NCBI GenBank assembly: GCA_021399445.1
Contig: JAJTUQ010000001.1
Coordinates: 7,626,001-7,690,000 of the forward strand
Source of the DNA: Xylogone sp. PMI_703
Lineage: Eukaryota > Ascomycota > Leotiomycetes
Length of the DNA stretch: 64,000 nt
Direction of reading: 5' to 3'
Shown: one piece after another, positions 24,789-37,367 of the stretch
How the letters are laid out: the number at the start of each line of letters is the position of its first letter
Position numbering within the stretch: the stretch's first letter is position 1
Translations under genes and position numbers: made by a program
Notes under the pieces: model-generated
What the model was told of the DNA's origin: nothing
The model's input: the letters and a program-made list of their open reading frames with translations, nothing else
Databases searched by the model: none

Positions 24789-27264
24789 ATGTTGGTAAAG
24801 TCGGCTACCTTGGTTCTAGCGCTTGTTGCTGTGGTACAGTCTGCTGCAGTGCCAAATACTCATGTCGTCCATGAGAAGCGAGATTCTGCGCCAAAATCAT
24901 GGGTGAAGCGTGATAAACTTCATCCAAAAGCCTTGCTACCAATGCGAATTGGTTTGAAGCAACAAAGCCTGGATCGAGGCTATGAATTCTTGATGGATGT
25001 GTAAGTATAAAGCACTTAAGCATCTTCCCCTATCTTCAGCCGGTGCTTCTTACTCACCGATTGCAGCTCTCATCCTTCCTCCAGTAACTATGGAAAGCAT
25101 TGGACTTCTGACGAGGTCATTGCAATGTTTGCTCCCGACGACAAAACTGTGGAAACCGTGAGACAATGGCTGATAGAATTTGGTATTGCCCCGGAACGCA
25201 TAACCCATACCGACAATCGCGGTTGGTTAGCGTTTGATGCTACCACTGAAGAAGCCGAGGGTCTGTTGCACACCGAGTTCTATGGATATGAGCACAAGAC
25301 TACTGGGCACGTCTCTGCCGCCTGCGACAGGTTCGTTTCTCTCTTCTCTGAATTATATATGTCCCGACCACCACAATCCTTGGTTGCTTCTGAGCGAATT
25401 ATTTTGTTTAATTGTGTGCAGATGCTAATACTAGTCCAGCTATCATTTGCCCAAGCACATCCAGGAACATGTTGATTTTATTACTCCTGGCATTAAGCTC
25501 TTGGCCCCGGTGAAACGAGGCCACAGAAAGCGTGGATTTGGTATGACAAAAGCAAAAAGCAGTCATGGAGCAGCACTACCACCAAAATTCAAGCCTACAG
25601 ATGACTCTAACCTCGCATCAATCGTCAACCAATTGGAGACCTGTGACCAAACGATCACACCGGCTTGCATCAAGGCTCTTTACAAAGTCCCTCCGGCTAC
25701 TAAGGCGCACCCTTCAAACTCCTTGGGCATCTTCGAAGAGGGTGATTTCTACCTCCAGGAGGATCTGGACTTGTTTTTTGCCAATTTTACACCATATATT
25801 AAAAAGGGAACCCACCCTACGCCTGCATTCATTGATGGAGCCCAAGCTCCAACTACCGACGTTGAGGAGGCAGGGGGGGAATCCGATCTGGATTTTGAAC
25901 TTGCGTATCCACTTATCTATCCGCAAAAGATCACACTTTACCAAACGGATGACTTGTTTTATGCTACCGGCTCTGTAGCCACTACTACTGGCGGCTTTAA
26001 TACTTTCCTAGATGCCATTGATGGAGTACGTATCCGGCTTTAACTCTGACCAAATCCAGAAATGCTAAGAATTATCATAGTCCTACTGCACGTACTCTGC
26101 CTTTGGCGAGACTGGCAATGACCGTAAGATTCCTTCTCATTAATTGCTTCAATATTGAAAATGTATCTGATTTTTCCTCAGCAAATCTTGATCCTGTATA
26201 TCCTGACCCCAATCCTGGTGGATACAAGGGTAAGACTATGTGCGGGGTTTACAAGCCAACTAATGTGATCTCGGTATCATATGGTGGTCAAGAAGCAGAT
26301 CTCCCTGCATATTATCAACAGAGACAATGTAACGAGTAAGGTTTACCTGAAACTACTGGCTCGAGTTCTTTGCTAAATAGCCATAGGTTCTTGAAACTCG
26401 GTCTTCAGGGTCACTCAATTTTGTACGCTTCTGGAGATGATGGTGTAGCCGGACCTCCAGGGGATGACAGTGACAACGGCTGCTTAGGCCCGGACGCCAC
26501 AGTGTTCAGCCCGGCCTGGCCAAACAGGTAAGACTAGATACCCTCGGCTGCCAATATCTTCGCCTTATCAATGAACCAGCATCACTGATTACCTATTCGC
26601 AGCTGCCCATGGCTAACCAACGTCGGAGCCACAAAGGTCTATCCTGGCCATACTGTTTTTGAACCTGAGAGTGCAGTAGTCGACCCCGCAGGCCACCCTT
26701 ACAGAGATGCATTCTCATCAGGTGGTGGTTTCAGTAATATTTATCCGATACCGTCCTACCAGGAGGCGGCAGTCGCGGAGTTCTTCCAGAAACACAATCC
26801 CCCTTACCCGCATTACAGTGGTGGACAGAACCTAGGAAAGAATGGTGGTGTCTATAACCGCGTTGGTCGAGGGTAAGTGAACAAGTAACAATCTTTCACT
26901 TTAGAAAGGACTTGCCATTAACACACCACACAGATACCCGGACGTCGCTGCCAACGGTGACAACATCGCAACATATAACGCCGCAGAATTTGGTCTCTCC
27001 GGTGGAACTAGTGCATCCACTCCAATCTTTGCATCTATTGTCAACTTGATCAACGAAGAGCGTCTCGCAATTGGCAAGAAACCAGTTGGGTTCCTCAACC
27101 CAGTATTGTATGCAAACCCGGGTGTATTGAATGATATCACGAACGGTACCAACCCAGGATGCGGTACTGTTGGATTCAGTGCTGTCAAAGGCTGGGACCC
27201 TGTCACAGGACTTGGGACTCCAAACTACCCCAAGATGTTGTCACTCTTTTTGAGCTTGCCTTAG
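24789..27264 (+). CDS. Secreted tripeptidyl-peptidase, sedolisin (S53) family
   Basis: Acid-active serine-carboxyl peptidase that removes tripeptides from N-termini outside the cell. Eight exons: 24789..25000, 25067..25330, 25440..26025, 26081..26123, 26182..26335, 26387..26527, 26603..26872 and 26934..27264, giving 666 residues. A signal peptide (MLVKSATLVLALVAVVQSA) is followed by a pro-domain with SSNYGKHWTSDEVIAMFAP and HIQEHVDFITPGIKLL. By my count the catalytic Glu and Asp are E306 and D310 (GESDLD), the oxyanion-hole Asp is D437 (ASGDDGV) and the nucleophile Ser is S583 in GGTSASTP. The Ca-site end NPGCGTVGFSAVKGWDPVTGLGTP is intact. All splice joins keep frame; no break is seen. Closest in type to fungal SED2/TPP enzymes. 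Confidence 0.93.
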
Positions 27265-27781
27265 ATTTATCACATTGAAGAATTAAAATGGGTTCGCGTC
27301 GAGATTTCTGTCTAGATAGCTTTATATATAAATATTATATGCAAGGCCCATGAGTTCAATCACGTGTCTGAAAACTATCAGTCTGTAACGAGAGTTTAAA
27401 TAGATTAGATCCTATTGCGAGCGGTGCAACCTCGGCCGTCAAGTTGATAGCTCAAAATATGGAAGTGGGTATATTTATAATACAACTAGCGGTTCTCCAG
27501 CCCGAAACTTGATACCAACTGGCCATTTCGACGCCAAAATTCTGTAGTCTCGAACTAGGCAGATTGTCCCAGCCCGTTACAGCACTTGGAGAGAGCCTGA
27601 GACATTTGATGGCTCTTCTCCTCATAATACTTCCACATCCATATATCTCGAACGCATATTAGATCACGAGCATAGCTTATCAGCTATAGTTCTCAACTCT
27701 TCTCTATAGAATGGATGAGGAATGTTGGCGTCCTACGTTGCCTAAAGTACCATTGTATATCTTCGTCATGGTGAACAGGCT
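27265..27781. other. Intergenic between convergent genes
   Basis: AT-rich 3' flanks; no gene, repeat or RNA recognised. Confidence 0.7.
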
Positions 27782-29202
27782 CTATTCACTCATCTCCTCG
27801 ATAATCTCCTGCGTATCTATATTTGTGTTTTTCTGTCGCTGCTTCTCGCGGCCCTTTGCTACTTCAACTTGATTACTGGCTGTAATCCCATTCTGATGGG
27901 TCTCCACGCTGGCGCTGTAGCCCAACGGTTTCCTCCCTACTATTACTACGCTCTTGAAAACCAAGCCTTTGCTGTTCTCGGGATCCAGAGCAAGAGTCTT
28001 CACTTCCCGGCTAGCGTTTTCACACAGTTTTCTCACTCTTTCTGGATCCCAGCCTAACTCCTTTGTGAGGAGTCTGAGTGCCATCGCCTCGATTCCGCAC
28101 AAGCAGGCTATCAGCCATAATTTGCCAGTACTCCTCTCTCTTCTTCATCCTCAGGCCAGATCCCCATTGGTATTTCGTATTCAGTTACTTTTACGTCGAC
28201 AAAATTGAGATCCTCTAGAAAAGCTGGTTTCAGGTGACTGGATGATCTAGGGCGACCTGATTTTACTGATGCAGTCGCAAATGCGTTCAGGAACTCGATC
28301 ACATAAGATTCCGGTCCAAAAAAGCTTCGTAAAACACCGTGGTCATCGAAGTCACATACTTCAATCCAACCTCCTGGCCTGAGGCAAGCGAATGCCTCTC
28401 TATAGATATGCTTCCAATCCATGAAGGCGCCACTCATGTTGCGAAGATGGACCAAGTCAAACTCATTTTCGGGCCATGTCCATCCATCCTCCTCTTCTGC
28501 GTTATCAATCTCGAAAAAGACGTTCAGTGGCACAGCAGAAGGTTGGATTTTTGCAATATCAGTACCGATTACTTCCGCTGAGGGGTAGAGGTCGCCCATT
28601 TCCATAGCCCAGTCACCAGTGCCAGTACCGATATCAAGGATCTTAGTAGGAGCCGTCAGATTAACTGTTGTTGGTGAGCCTTGTAGAAGATTAAGGTGGA
28701 CCTGGTGGGAAATGCGCTGCCGGTCTAACTCATCGTCGTCTATGGGAAGATAGTAATCTCTGCAGTATATTCGACCGTTTTCTGAAGTGTATATTAGATC
28801 GCTATCGTAGAGCGAGCGTGTAGAGTTTCTGGAGAGAGGCCAAAGTTAATTGAAGAGCTATTATGTGACGCATTGCCACAGTGTGCAGGGAACAAAAGAA
28901 AGTGAAGGAGCTAGTGCACCCGGTATATATATGCATCTTTTGGAACTGTGCTGGACTATGAAGACTTACAGTGTATCTTGATCACTTTGTGGTCGCCGAA
29001 ATATAGATTTGGAAGAGCTTCTGAGGCGAAAAGAGCGAGCTGCTATGCTCCGGATATCATCGTCGTCGAAGTCCATAACTAAGCCGTCTCCAACCTCGTC
29101 GTCCACTTCCAGTGTCGTGGGAAAAGGCTCCTCGTCTTCCGGTGACGACTCGTTTCCCTGAAGCCCTCTACTGTAGTTAGAGCACCCTCCACCGCTATCC
29201 AT
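27782..29202 (-). pseudogene. LaeA-like SAM-dependent methyltransferase with C-terminal frameshift
   Basis: Methyltransferase of the LaeA/UMTA-like group (class I fold). Exon 1 is 28970..29202 (Ser- and acidic-rich) and exon 2 starts at 28828 after a 141-bp intron. The conserved entry ENGRIYCRDYYLPIDDDELD leads to SAM motif I LDIGTGTGDWAMEMG, FDLVHLRNMSG and LRPGGWIEVCDFDD. After GIWPEDEE the frame stops at 28111-28113. The expected C-terminal part (CGIEAMALRLL, KELGWDPERV, SVVIVGRKPL) continues in a different frame down to 27782, and no spliceable intron bridges the two. Either one deleted base or two small frame changes around 28105-28140 explain it: a young pseudogene or a sequence error. 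If expressed as read, the protein lacks about 100 residues. No start upstream of 29202 is open in frame. No metabolite cluster lies beside it. Confidence 0.8.
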
Positions 29203-30346
29203 GGAGCGCGAGCTTCCCTCCTGCTTACCTGGCTCTCGGCACAGGAGCGCGGATTCATTCGACGTATCTGGCTCTAGCTTGCTCCGCCGATTGACCCGAT
29301 AGCGCGAATTACTCTCGGCATGGAAGAGCAGGACCCAATATGGAGCACAGAGCGTGAGTACGGCGCGATTTGTCTGACAGCCACAATGGATTTATAAGAT
29401 CTCCCCCGCTCCGGACTGGCCTTATCGCCTGGATTAGAAGTGCAGAGAAGACCAATTGAGGCAAGAAACAACTATTGTAGGTTGTAGCTATTGCAGGAAC
29501 AAGCACATATTAGACGGCAATACCACTCTTCTCCTGCTGTTCCTTGGTGAGAGATCCATTGTCTGCCGCTTCGTTGTCGGTGCAAATTCGACGTCCGGGA
29601 GATGGAGGGCGCGATGGATAAGGCGAGCACGGGCCTTGCAGCACCCGAGTACCAGGTAACCTGACTCCACCAAGCCTCCTAGCCGCTGCGGGGGAAGTCG
29701 TGCTTGGGTCCTCATTTGGTACCGTGCGGTGCAACCGGGACTCGAGCGGGAGCAAATAGAGGAGAGCCCATCACAACGGTACAGCTGCTCATGTCGTTCT
29801 CATGCGGTTGTATGCCGTTCCAACTTCCCATTGTATGTACCCAATGAAAATTGAAGATACTCGTTGTCCGAATACGGAAATCTCCACTCTCTATCTCCAT
29901 CTCTTCCGCGCAGCTTTCTAGGCTAGTAGAAGTGCTGACCGCCATTGCACTCGATGCGCGGGTGACATGCGGAATCTAGACTGCCGCGTATACACCAATG
30001 AACTGGATTGCTTCTCACTGCTTTCACTGTTTTCTTACGGCTTCGCCGCTCTGGCTGTTAGTTAGAGAGTTAAATCGTCTCAATTAATGTTAGGAAGAGA
30101 GCATTGGATATATGATGTTGCCAATCAACCGTAAGCGCCTGCCATTTCCCCCAATGAATGTTCACCGCTTCGAGAAAAGTGCAATGGCTTCCCACGCAAA
30201 ATAGATGGGAAAAGGAAAAGCAAGAGGGAAATATCTAAATCTCTAATGATCATAAATGCGGTGAAAATGACTGGTATCAAGACGATTAATCAAAAAGGGC
30301 ATATCCGTGAAACCTCCAATATTGCTGATATCCCAAAATTAACATC
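29203..30346. other. Intergenic
   Basis: Upstream of the methyltransferase and downstream of the dehydratase, both on minus. Short frames on both strands at 29274-29945 lack motifs. Nothing else recognised. Confidence 0.6.
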
Positions 30347-31812
30347 TTAAACTGTAATGGCCTGGGCCGAATTGCCTAGTCCCTGAACTTCCGACTTCTC
30401 TAGGTGTGTCTCGTCATGACCCTCCACGACAATCTTTTCCTTGATGTCTTCAACAACATCCTCGCTGGCAATGACTTCTCTCCCTGCGACAGTAGGGAAA
30501 GGCGTCAAGACCTTGGAGATATCGCCCCACCAACGCTCTCCAAACTTCTTGTACCACTCGACCGTGATCGCCATGCCCTCCTCAAAACTCGTCTTTTGAT
30601 TCCAACCCAGGTTGCGCAACTTTGTTCCATCCACTGCATATCGATGATCATTGAATGGTCGATCGTTGGTGTGCTTCACCCACTTGTGAAGTTGTTCCTG
30701 AGTCTCGTGCGGAATGTTCATGTACGTAAGGAGCTTGGAACAGAGCGTGAGATTGGAGATCTCGTCGTAAGAGCCCACGTTGTAGACCTGACCCATGGTT
30801 CCTTTATGAAGGATGGTATCAAAGGCGTCCGCAGCATCTCCTGCGTAAAGGTACCGTCTGGTTGGGGTTCCATCTCCATGCAAGACCACCGGCTGGCCTC
30901 GGTTCAGCAAGCAGCTGAATTTGGGAATGATTTCTAGGAGATTATATCAGCGTTGACTCTTGTGGGGAAACATAGTGGAACTTACTCTCTGGGTACTGGT
31001 GCGGTCCGTACACGTTATTACTTCTTACAATGATAACGGGTAGTTTGAAGCTTTTTTGGTAGGAATGCACCAGCATTTCTGCTGCCGCTTTGCTTGCAGC
31101 ATAGGGGTTGGTTGGAGCTAAGATGCTGGTCTCCAACAAGTCATCATCGTCATCCTTGACCTCGCCGTACACCTCATCTGTCGAGATATGGATGAACTTC
31201 TTGACTCCAACCTGCTTTGCACTCTCTAGGAGCACATGCGTGCCATACACATTGGTATGAGTGAAAGCGTAGGAGTTGCCAAAGCTCAAATCGACATGGG
31301 ACTGAGCCGCGAAGTGGAAAATCGTGTCGATCTTGTACCGTTCTAAGCAATCCAGAACCTCAGCGGGGTTAGTGATGTCACCGTGGTAGAATGTGAAGTT
31401 TCTCTTCTGGTTCAAGATGCGGGTATTGTTCAGAGAGGAGCAATAGTCTAGCTTATCGAATGACACAATATTATAGGCATCGGGATAGGTCAGGACCAAA
31501 TGTCGGACCAGCCAGCATGCACTTTTTTCGGATTGTCAGTGAGTTGGCAGAATTAGGAGAGGCATGATCTGGCTTACATGAATCCGGCACCACCAGTGAT
31601 CATAATATTCTTCACATCGGGGAGTGGCTCGAACTTGGTGGCCCCAGTCAGAACGGGCGCCTCTTTCCAGATGCCATAATCCTCGAAGAATCTACTGTAG
31701 GAAGGATCCGCCGTGGCTAATCTGGCAGTTAGTCTTGTGAATGTAAGAACAGGAGAATGGCTCTCCATCACTGACCTGGATGAGCACTCGTCGTTGGCAA
31801 TTTACTACCCAT
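30347..31812 (-). CDS. UDP-glucose 4,6-dehydratase (RmlB-like), UDP-rhamnose pathway
   Basis: Extended SDR enzyme making a 4-keto-6-deoxyglucose nucleotide, first step toward UDP-rhamnose in fungi such as Botrytis and Magnaporthe. Exons on minus: 31776..31812, 31578..31716, 30986..31521 and 30347..30933, giving 432 residues. The NAD-binding motif ITGGAGFIACWLVRH spans intron 2. Catalytic residues lie in STDEVYGE (Thr-Asp-Glu, typical of 4,6-dehydratases) and YAASK (Tyr, Lys). FHFAAQSHVDLSF and GDGTPTRRYLYAGD are also typical. The start at 31812 with a 59-bp intron 1 (branch CTAAC) is preferred; an alternative start at 31768 reads through that intron. The C-terminal 60 residues beyond FGERWWG are not conserved in RmlB. 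Whether the donor is UDP- or dTDP-glucose is set here by fungal precedent. Confidence 0.9.
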
Positions 31813-33701
31813 CTTTCTTTTTAGGAGATCGAGCAAGGACAGAAGCCGGTCAAAGTTGATCTGTGTAAGATTGGGGGCCCTGTGTTGCTGAGCTCACGAG
31901 TCAATTGTACACGGCTCTATATAGTGCAGAAAGGTATATCTGGGGCCTTTTAGTGGAGCTTTGGGAAGTCTGGTCCGTCTGCTCCAATGCCAGTAATTTT
32001 TCCTTTTGTGGGAGATTCCGCTTCTGCCAGAGCACGGGCCGAACGGGTCTGATAACGAGATTGGCCAGAGAGGTGTGGTGAGTGAGTTATGGCAAGAGAA
32101 AAGGAGCACCTTGCTTGGATTGCAGCGTAGAACAGCTGGAAAGGGAGGATAAGAAAGAAACAAAGTCCCCTCGTGATGATGGGAGAAACAATGGACCCAG
32201 TACGCCCGCAGGAAAAGAAGGTTAGGGTGAGAATCGTCAGGAACGAGGGATTGTTAGCAGGCCGGATTAAATGTTAATGCCTATCGCAAGGGGCTAGTAG
32301 TTGGGGACCCGGCGGAAATGGCAGCTCACTCCACGGACTCTTTAGCGAGCGCGCGGGCTGATCAACCCTCCAGGCTTGGTGCTCACGGTGCTCACGGTTG
32401 CACCAGCTGGATCGACAACAGCCCTGCCGTATCATGGGCGAACTATCACGGAGAAAACGGGCAAAAGCGCCCAAGAGGGGCGGGATACGAGCCCAGAAGG
32501 AGCAGAGGAGGTGCCAGAGTCTTGCCAGAGCAGATGACTTCAAGACCTTTTCTTTCCCCCTTTGGACTCAGGTCTCTCCGGTTCAATACTGTACCGGTAA
32601 TGAGGGGCCCACCGCCCATTGCGCTGCGGACTGCCCACCAAAGCACCAAGCACCGAGCACCAAGCCATGCCGAGTCTGCGCTGAAGCATCGCGACCCCTC
32701 CCAGAAGCAAATCAACTGCCATAGCATTGAGCCTGAAATTCTTGGAGTGTAGAGACCAGCTGTGCAAGTTTTAATCCCGGGCCTGGTTTCGTGTCCCCGA
32801 GCCCCCGAACGACCACAAAGCACTGGACGGAAGATACACACTTTAACCTTGTAGCCACCTACGCTGCAGTGCTTACTGTGCAAGGACTACTTTGTACTGT
32901 ATTATGTAGGTGCCTGGAATGCGCATGGTGACGAGTCCATTAGCACTAAAGGACGAGTCTTGGGCGCATCGTTCTGACAACACGTTCCTGCCATTGGGGA
33001 TGGGTTTCACGCCTACCTACTCCGTACACCCCAGAACCATGAGGCATGAAGTGAGTAGACGTGGTGAGAGGCGACACATACCCAAGCGTAGGTGACATCC
33101 TTGCTGTATTTACTGTATTTTACCTTCTACCTTCATGTAAGTTCACTGCACAGGATGGATTACTGGGCCAGCGTGCCTCATTTCCCTGCACCTTAAAAAT
33201 CACGGCAATGCACCCTGAGGGCAGAGCAGACCATATTTACCTCTCGAGCGAGCCCGCGACACGAGTTTTGAGAGCTGTCCTATTTATTCAGCGGCCTGGC
33301 GCCGAGATAGGTAAGGCCGCAAAACCCAAGTTTAGGAGCGTTAGCCAAGAGCCAATCCAAGCCCGTCCCTTACCACATTTCATAATTTCCCACCATCCTC
33401 TGCTGTAGTAGTGACATCTGCGCAGCGCGCATCCCGTTCGTAATATCCCTTACCATCTCTGTTTCTGATCGTCATCTGTCGTCGTGGTCTTCGCCCTTCT
33501 GGTATTCTCATAATTATTCTTTTCTTTTTCTTTTTTGCTTTTCTCTCGTCAAGAGAGCCTTATCAATTGCTAGCTTTCTGTGCACCACCGGGAATGTCGT
33601 GGCCCGCGATAGCCACTATTACGCCTTGAAGCAACTCTCGTCCCCCCCTCGCGCACATCCAACCGGACTCCTAACTCCAACCACACTCATTTCTTAGCAC
33701 G
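31813..33701. promoter_or_regulatory. Long divergent intergenic region between dehydratase and sugar transporter
   Basis: 1.9 kb separating the divergent starts of the dehydratase and the nucleotide-sugar transporter. Open frames of 89-145 codons at 32274-32883 overlap on both strands and have no motif. A CT-rich tract at about 33520-33550 lies before the transporter start. No gene is seen. Confidence 0.5.
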
Positions 33702-35116
33702 ATGGCCGAAAGTTCGTCTGTCCCACGCGCCCCCTCGTCGAGCTCCTCCAGCGACGCCGAAGGATATGATGATTCGGAGAAGAATGGCATTCGAAGTTCC
33801 AATGAAAGCAATGATGGGAGATTGAAGACACCTGAGGAAATGGAAATTGATGACGACGGCGCCCAGGCAAGGTTGTTATCGGGTGAGCAACAGCCGGAGA
33901 AACCAAAGGCTCAGGAAAAGAGTCTCACGACCTCCTTTGTCTGGATGGTGGTAAATACGCTGGCAACGATTGGAATTGTGAGTTCATGGTTCGAGGCACG
34001 AGAGGGGCCACCTGCTAAATAACTCTTACTGCAGGTCTTCACAAACAAAGCCATTTTTTCGGATCCCTCCCTCAAGCTCGCACAGTTAACATTTGCTGCA
34101 TTTCACTTCTTCATAACATGGCTCACGCTATTTACTCTCTCACGCCCACGGTTTGCGTTCTTCCAGCCAAGAAGAGTCGCCGTCAAGGAAATCTTTCCAC
34201 TTGCCATAGCAATGGCTCTGAACGTCATCTTGCCCAACCTTTCTCTGGCATTCTCCACCGTCACCTTCTATCAAGTCGCTCGAATTCTGCTCACACCAGT
34301 CGTTGCGCTGATGAACTACTTTCTCTACGCCCAGAAACTGCCACGAGACGCTGTCCTAGCCTTAATACCTGCGTGCATCGGCGTTGGGATGGTCTCCTAC
34401 TATGATTCACTTCCTAGCAGTAATGCGAATATCAAGACTACTAGCACATTAGGCGTCGTCTTTGCATTTTCCGGCATATTTGCAAGCTCGCTGTATACGG
34501 TCTGGATCGCCAGCTATCACAAGAAGTTGCAGATGAATAGCATGCAGCTGCTCTTCAACCAGGCACCATTGGCCGCATTCATGTTACTCTACGTGATTCC
34601 TTTTGTTGATACATTCCCAGTTTGGGGGGACTTGCCCGCACAGAGATGGCTCATGATCTTGATGGTATGTGCAGCAGTGTGAATAACGCATACTCATTAC
34701 TGTTCCCCGCGTCCATTTAAGTTATCTATCCAAGCTTACATTTCCTCCCAATTTAGTCTGGCCTTTGTGCTTGTGTCATCAACATCTCCCAATTTTTCAT
34801 TATTGCACAAGCCGGTCCCGTATCATCCACGGTCGTTGGCCACGTGAAGACCTGTTCTATCGTTGCCATTGGATGGGTCACGTCTGGACGAGCGGTTGGT
34901 GATAAATCGGTAATTGGCGTATTAGTTGCAATTGGGGGCATCATATTGTGAGTATAGGAATTTCATATTAGGCTGGTTGCTCTATGAATTTTCTGGCGGG
35001 TGCTATAGCAGTTGAAGATAGAAAAGCACCGACGTCTCATTTTCTACTATTTACAATCCTTTTTACTAACTAGTTCCCACAGATACTCAATTGTCATGCT
35101 CAAGCATAGACGTTAA
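33702..35116 (+). CDS. Nucleotide-sugar transporter, TPT/SLC35 KT-motif group
   Basis: Polytopic antiporter that brings nucleotide sugars from cytosol into Golgi or ER lumen. Exons 33702..33977, 34035..34664, 34757..34947 and 35083..35116 (introns 57, 92 and 135 bp) give 376 residues. A Ser/acidic cytosolic N-terminus of about 75 residues precedes roughly ten hydrophobic segments, beginning SFVWMVVNTLATIGIVFTNKAIF. The signature GHVKTCSIVAIGW carries the Lys-Thr pair that marks the NST-KT group, which in plants includes UDP-rhamnose/galactose and UDP-xylose carriers. It ends SIVMLKHRR, with a C-terminal dibasic. Substrate cannot be read from sequence; placement opposite a UDP-glucose 4,6-dehydratase makes a deoxyhexose nucleotide worth testing. 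Confidence 0.88.
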
Positions 35117-37083
35117 AACACATATCTTCGGCAGCAAATGCTATACACTTGTATGATATTCATTCTTGCTTGCACTGAATTGGCAAGTGCCTAGTTCAGA
35201 ACTTAGACTTCTTTGGTAACAGGAATTCACACCCTCTCTTGGAGTGAGTGGAAATGTAAAAGGTGTTTCGGTCTGGGCTTTGAAATTGGCCTCATGTTGG
35301 AAAGCGGGATGCTTGTGTATAATGGATCAAACCTAATATCAAGGGGATATAGTTGAGGAAGAGTTTTGAAAATTAGAGGTATCTAGTGTAAATCAATTCA
35401 TATGGAAGGGAAGGAACTTGGAATAGCATCCCACCAGTTTATTTGTTGCTCCATCGAGTCGAAAATAGATCTGATAAAGCAGCCGGGTTTTCATGTGAAT
35501 ACAAACTTACGGCCATATCTCCTAGTTTAACACCAAAGTCTGCCCACTTTCCCCTATCCGTTTTTGTTCACGCCCTTAGCTATCGATCCAAGGTTTAGTG
35601 CAAAGCTCACGCCAGTCAAACTCGGATAACGTACAGTACAATACAGAAGATATCACTTAGTGAATCATTAATTACCTTACTCTAGCAATATCATACTGTA
35701 TCAACCGTCTCATACCGTAAACAGACCTAAAATGTCTCACAGCGGGATATTCTCGCGATGTCCCCTAACCAAAAAGGGGGACCCGGCGTGCTTGGTATTT
35801 CAATAGTTAGCTCAGCTCTTATCTAAAAGCACGACAGGTAAAAAAGGTAGCGCTTAGATGGTGAAATTATCTCGCCACTAGCGCTTCAGCTCCCCCTTGA
35901 TCCACGTAGTAGTGCTTGTATTAGGAATCCAGCGCAGGATGTAAGTATCGTAGTACTGCAGAAAGCAGACATACCGTATCCACATATAGAGATTAGGGTT
36001 GATTCTCTGTCATACAGGGTTAGTCACCGGGCATGGATAGAAGATCAGTGAGGATTATTTCATTCATTCATTCCATACGTACATACCTCGTATGGAGATC
36101 CGTAATTCACACCGTTAATTAAATGTCAGAAGTTTTTGCTAAATCCATCCTAAAATATGCCGTATCAACAAATCAAAATTTTCCCGTTTCGAGAGAGACC
36201 GGCGATCCAAGCCATGCAAGCCGCAACGCCGCACCAGGCTGCCACATTTGTACCTTGGCAAAAAAAATGGAGTTTTCACTGCTAATTACGGCACAGACGC
36301 AAAAAGTAACAGTAAACAGTAAAAAGGGGTAAAGCTGGCGGTTACGTATCTGCAGCCACAACCACCGGGTACCGCCGTACGGAGTACACAGTAATACTGT
36401 ACGGTATCATACGGTGCTCACGGTACAAGCTGTATCCACGGCAATCGTACCGTATTACGCTACGGTACAGTTGGGCGGATACTGTATGGCACCCTTCAAG
36501 GTTAAGTTGTCATCTCCGGCGGCGACTTAAGGTTTTTAACCTCTTTTTGCTTCTTTTTGTTGGCTTGCTTGCTGCAAGGTACGTGTACAGTAAGTCTCTC
36601 TGCTTCAGAAAAGCAAAGGAAAAGGAAAAGGAAAAAAAAAATGCAAAAAGGGGGTAAAAGTTAGTATACGCAAGAGCAAGACTGCTGTAGAACAGATCCC
36701 TTTTCTCCTTTTTTCTTTTGTCCTTTTTTCTCATTTCTTCATGCTGGAGGATGAATAAAGTTTGAAAAATCTCCTTGGTGGTATCGTATGTCTTTGTCAG
36801 TGACAAGACTAATTAGCCGGGTTTAGCATGGAATACGGTACATCCTGACTATACAGTGGCTTAAGTGGTAAATTATTAGCGTTATCAGATGCCCACTGGA
36901 AGCTTTGAGGAGTGTTTCGAAATTCCCGCCGGGGGGGGGGGGGGGCCTTCAGGGGTCAAAATATTCCGTGGACTCGTCAGCTTTACAGTGCTGTCGGTGT
37001 CTATCTCCGCTATTTTCGGTGTCCTAAGTAAGGGATGTATACCTACGGAGGTACCTTTCTTGTCCTGGGAGACATGATGAAGA
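35117..37083. other. Intergenic, AT-rich with GTAC words and homopolymers
   Basis: No gene supported. Holds a GTAC/CGGTAC-rich patch at about 36369-36485, AAAAGG repeats near 36607-36640 and a 15-base G run (listed). The long minus frame across the G run reads Pro6 only because of the homopolymer. Confidence 0.6.
36931..36945. repeat. Homopolymer of 15 G
   Basis: Perfect G15 tract preceded by CC. Rare in this otherwise mixed sequence; length may be inexact in the assembly. Confidence 0.85.
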
Positions 37084-37367
37084 TCATTTCGTGTTGAGCG
37101 AGGCCATGAACTGTAATGGTAACGGATGCTGCTACTTTGCATGAGGGATCCTGATACCTGTAGATGGAGTACGGCGTCGTGAATTGTTTCGCCGGATGCC
37201 TCGATGTGGGTATGCATCATGAGCCGATATTCGGGGCTTAAACATAACATCATGGTCTGGCACGCATCAGTAGAATTCTGGAAGTCCTTGATTTTGAGCG
37301 CCCAGGGATGATAATGTATCTCCGTACTAATTATGATATCTCTACATTTTGGTACATTTTCCTCCAT
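37084..37367 (-). CDS. Putative small protein, unknown
   Basis: Minus-strand frame beginning at ATG 37367 (MEENVPKCRDI) reads through EIHYHPWALKIKDF and MMLCLSPEYRLMMHTHIEAS, which looks protein-like. A GTATCAG donor after exon 37158..37367 and a TTACAG acceptor at 37111-37112 would give a short second exon ending at 37084 (FMASLNTK). No family recognised, and no promoter or homologue can be seen, so chance is quite possible. Without splicing the frame runs on through the G15 tract to 36885. Confidence 0.25.

Noticed and set aside
32274..32883. Frames up to 145 codons between the dehydratase and transporter genes
   Set aside because: Open on both strands without motifs; sits in the shared promoter region.
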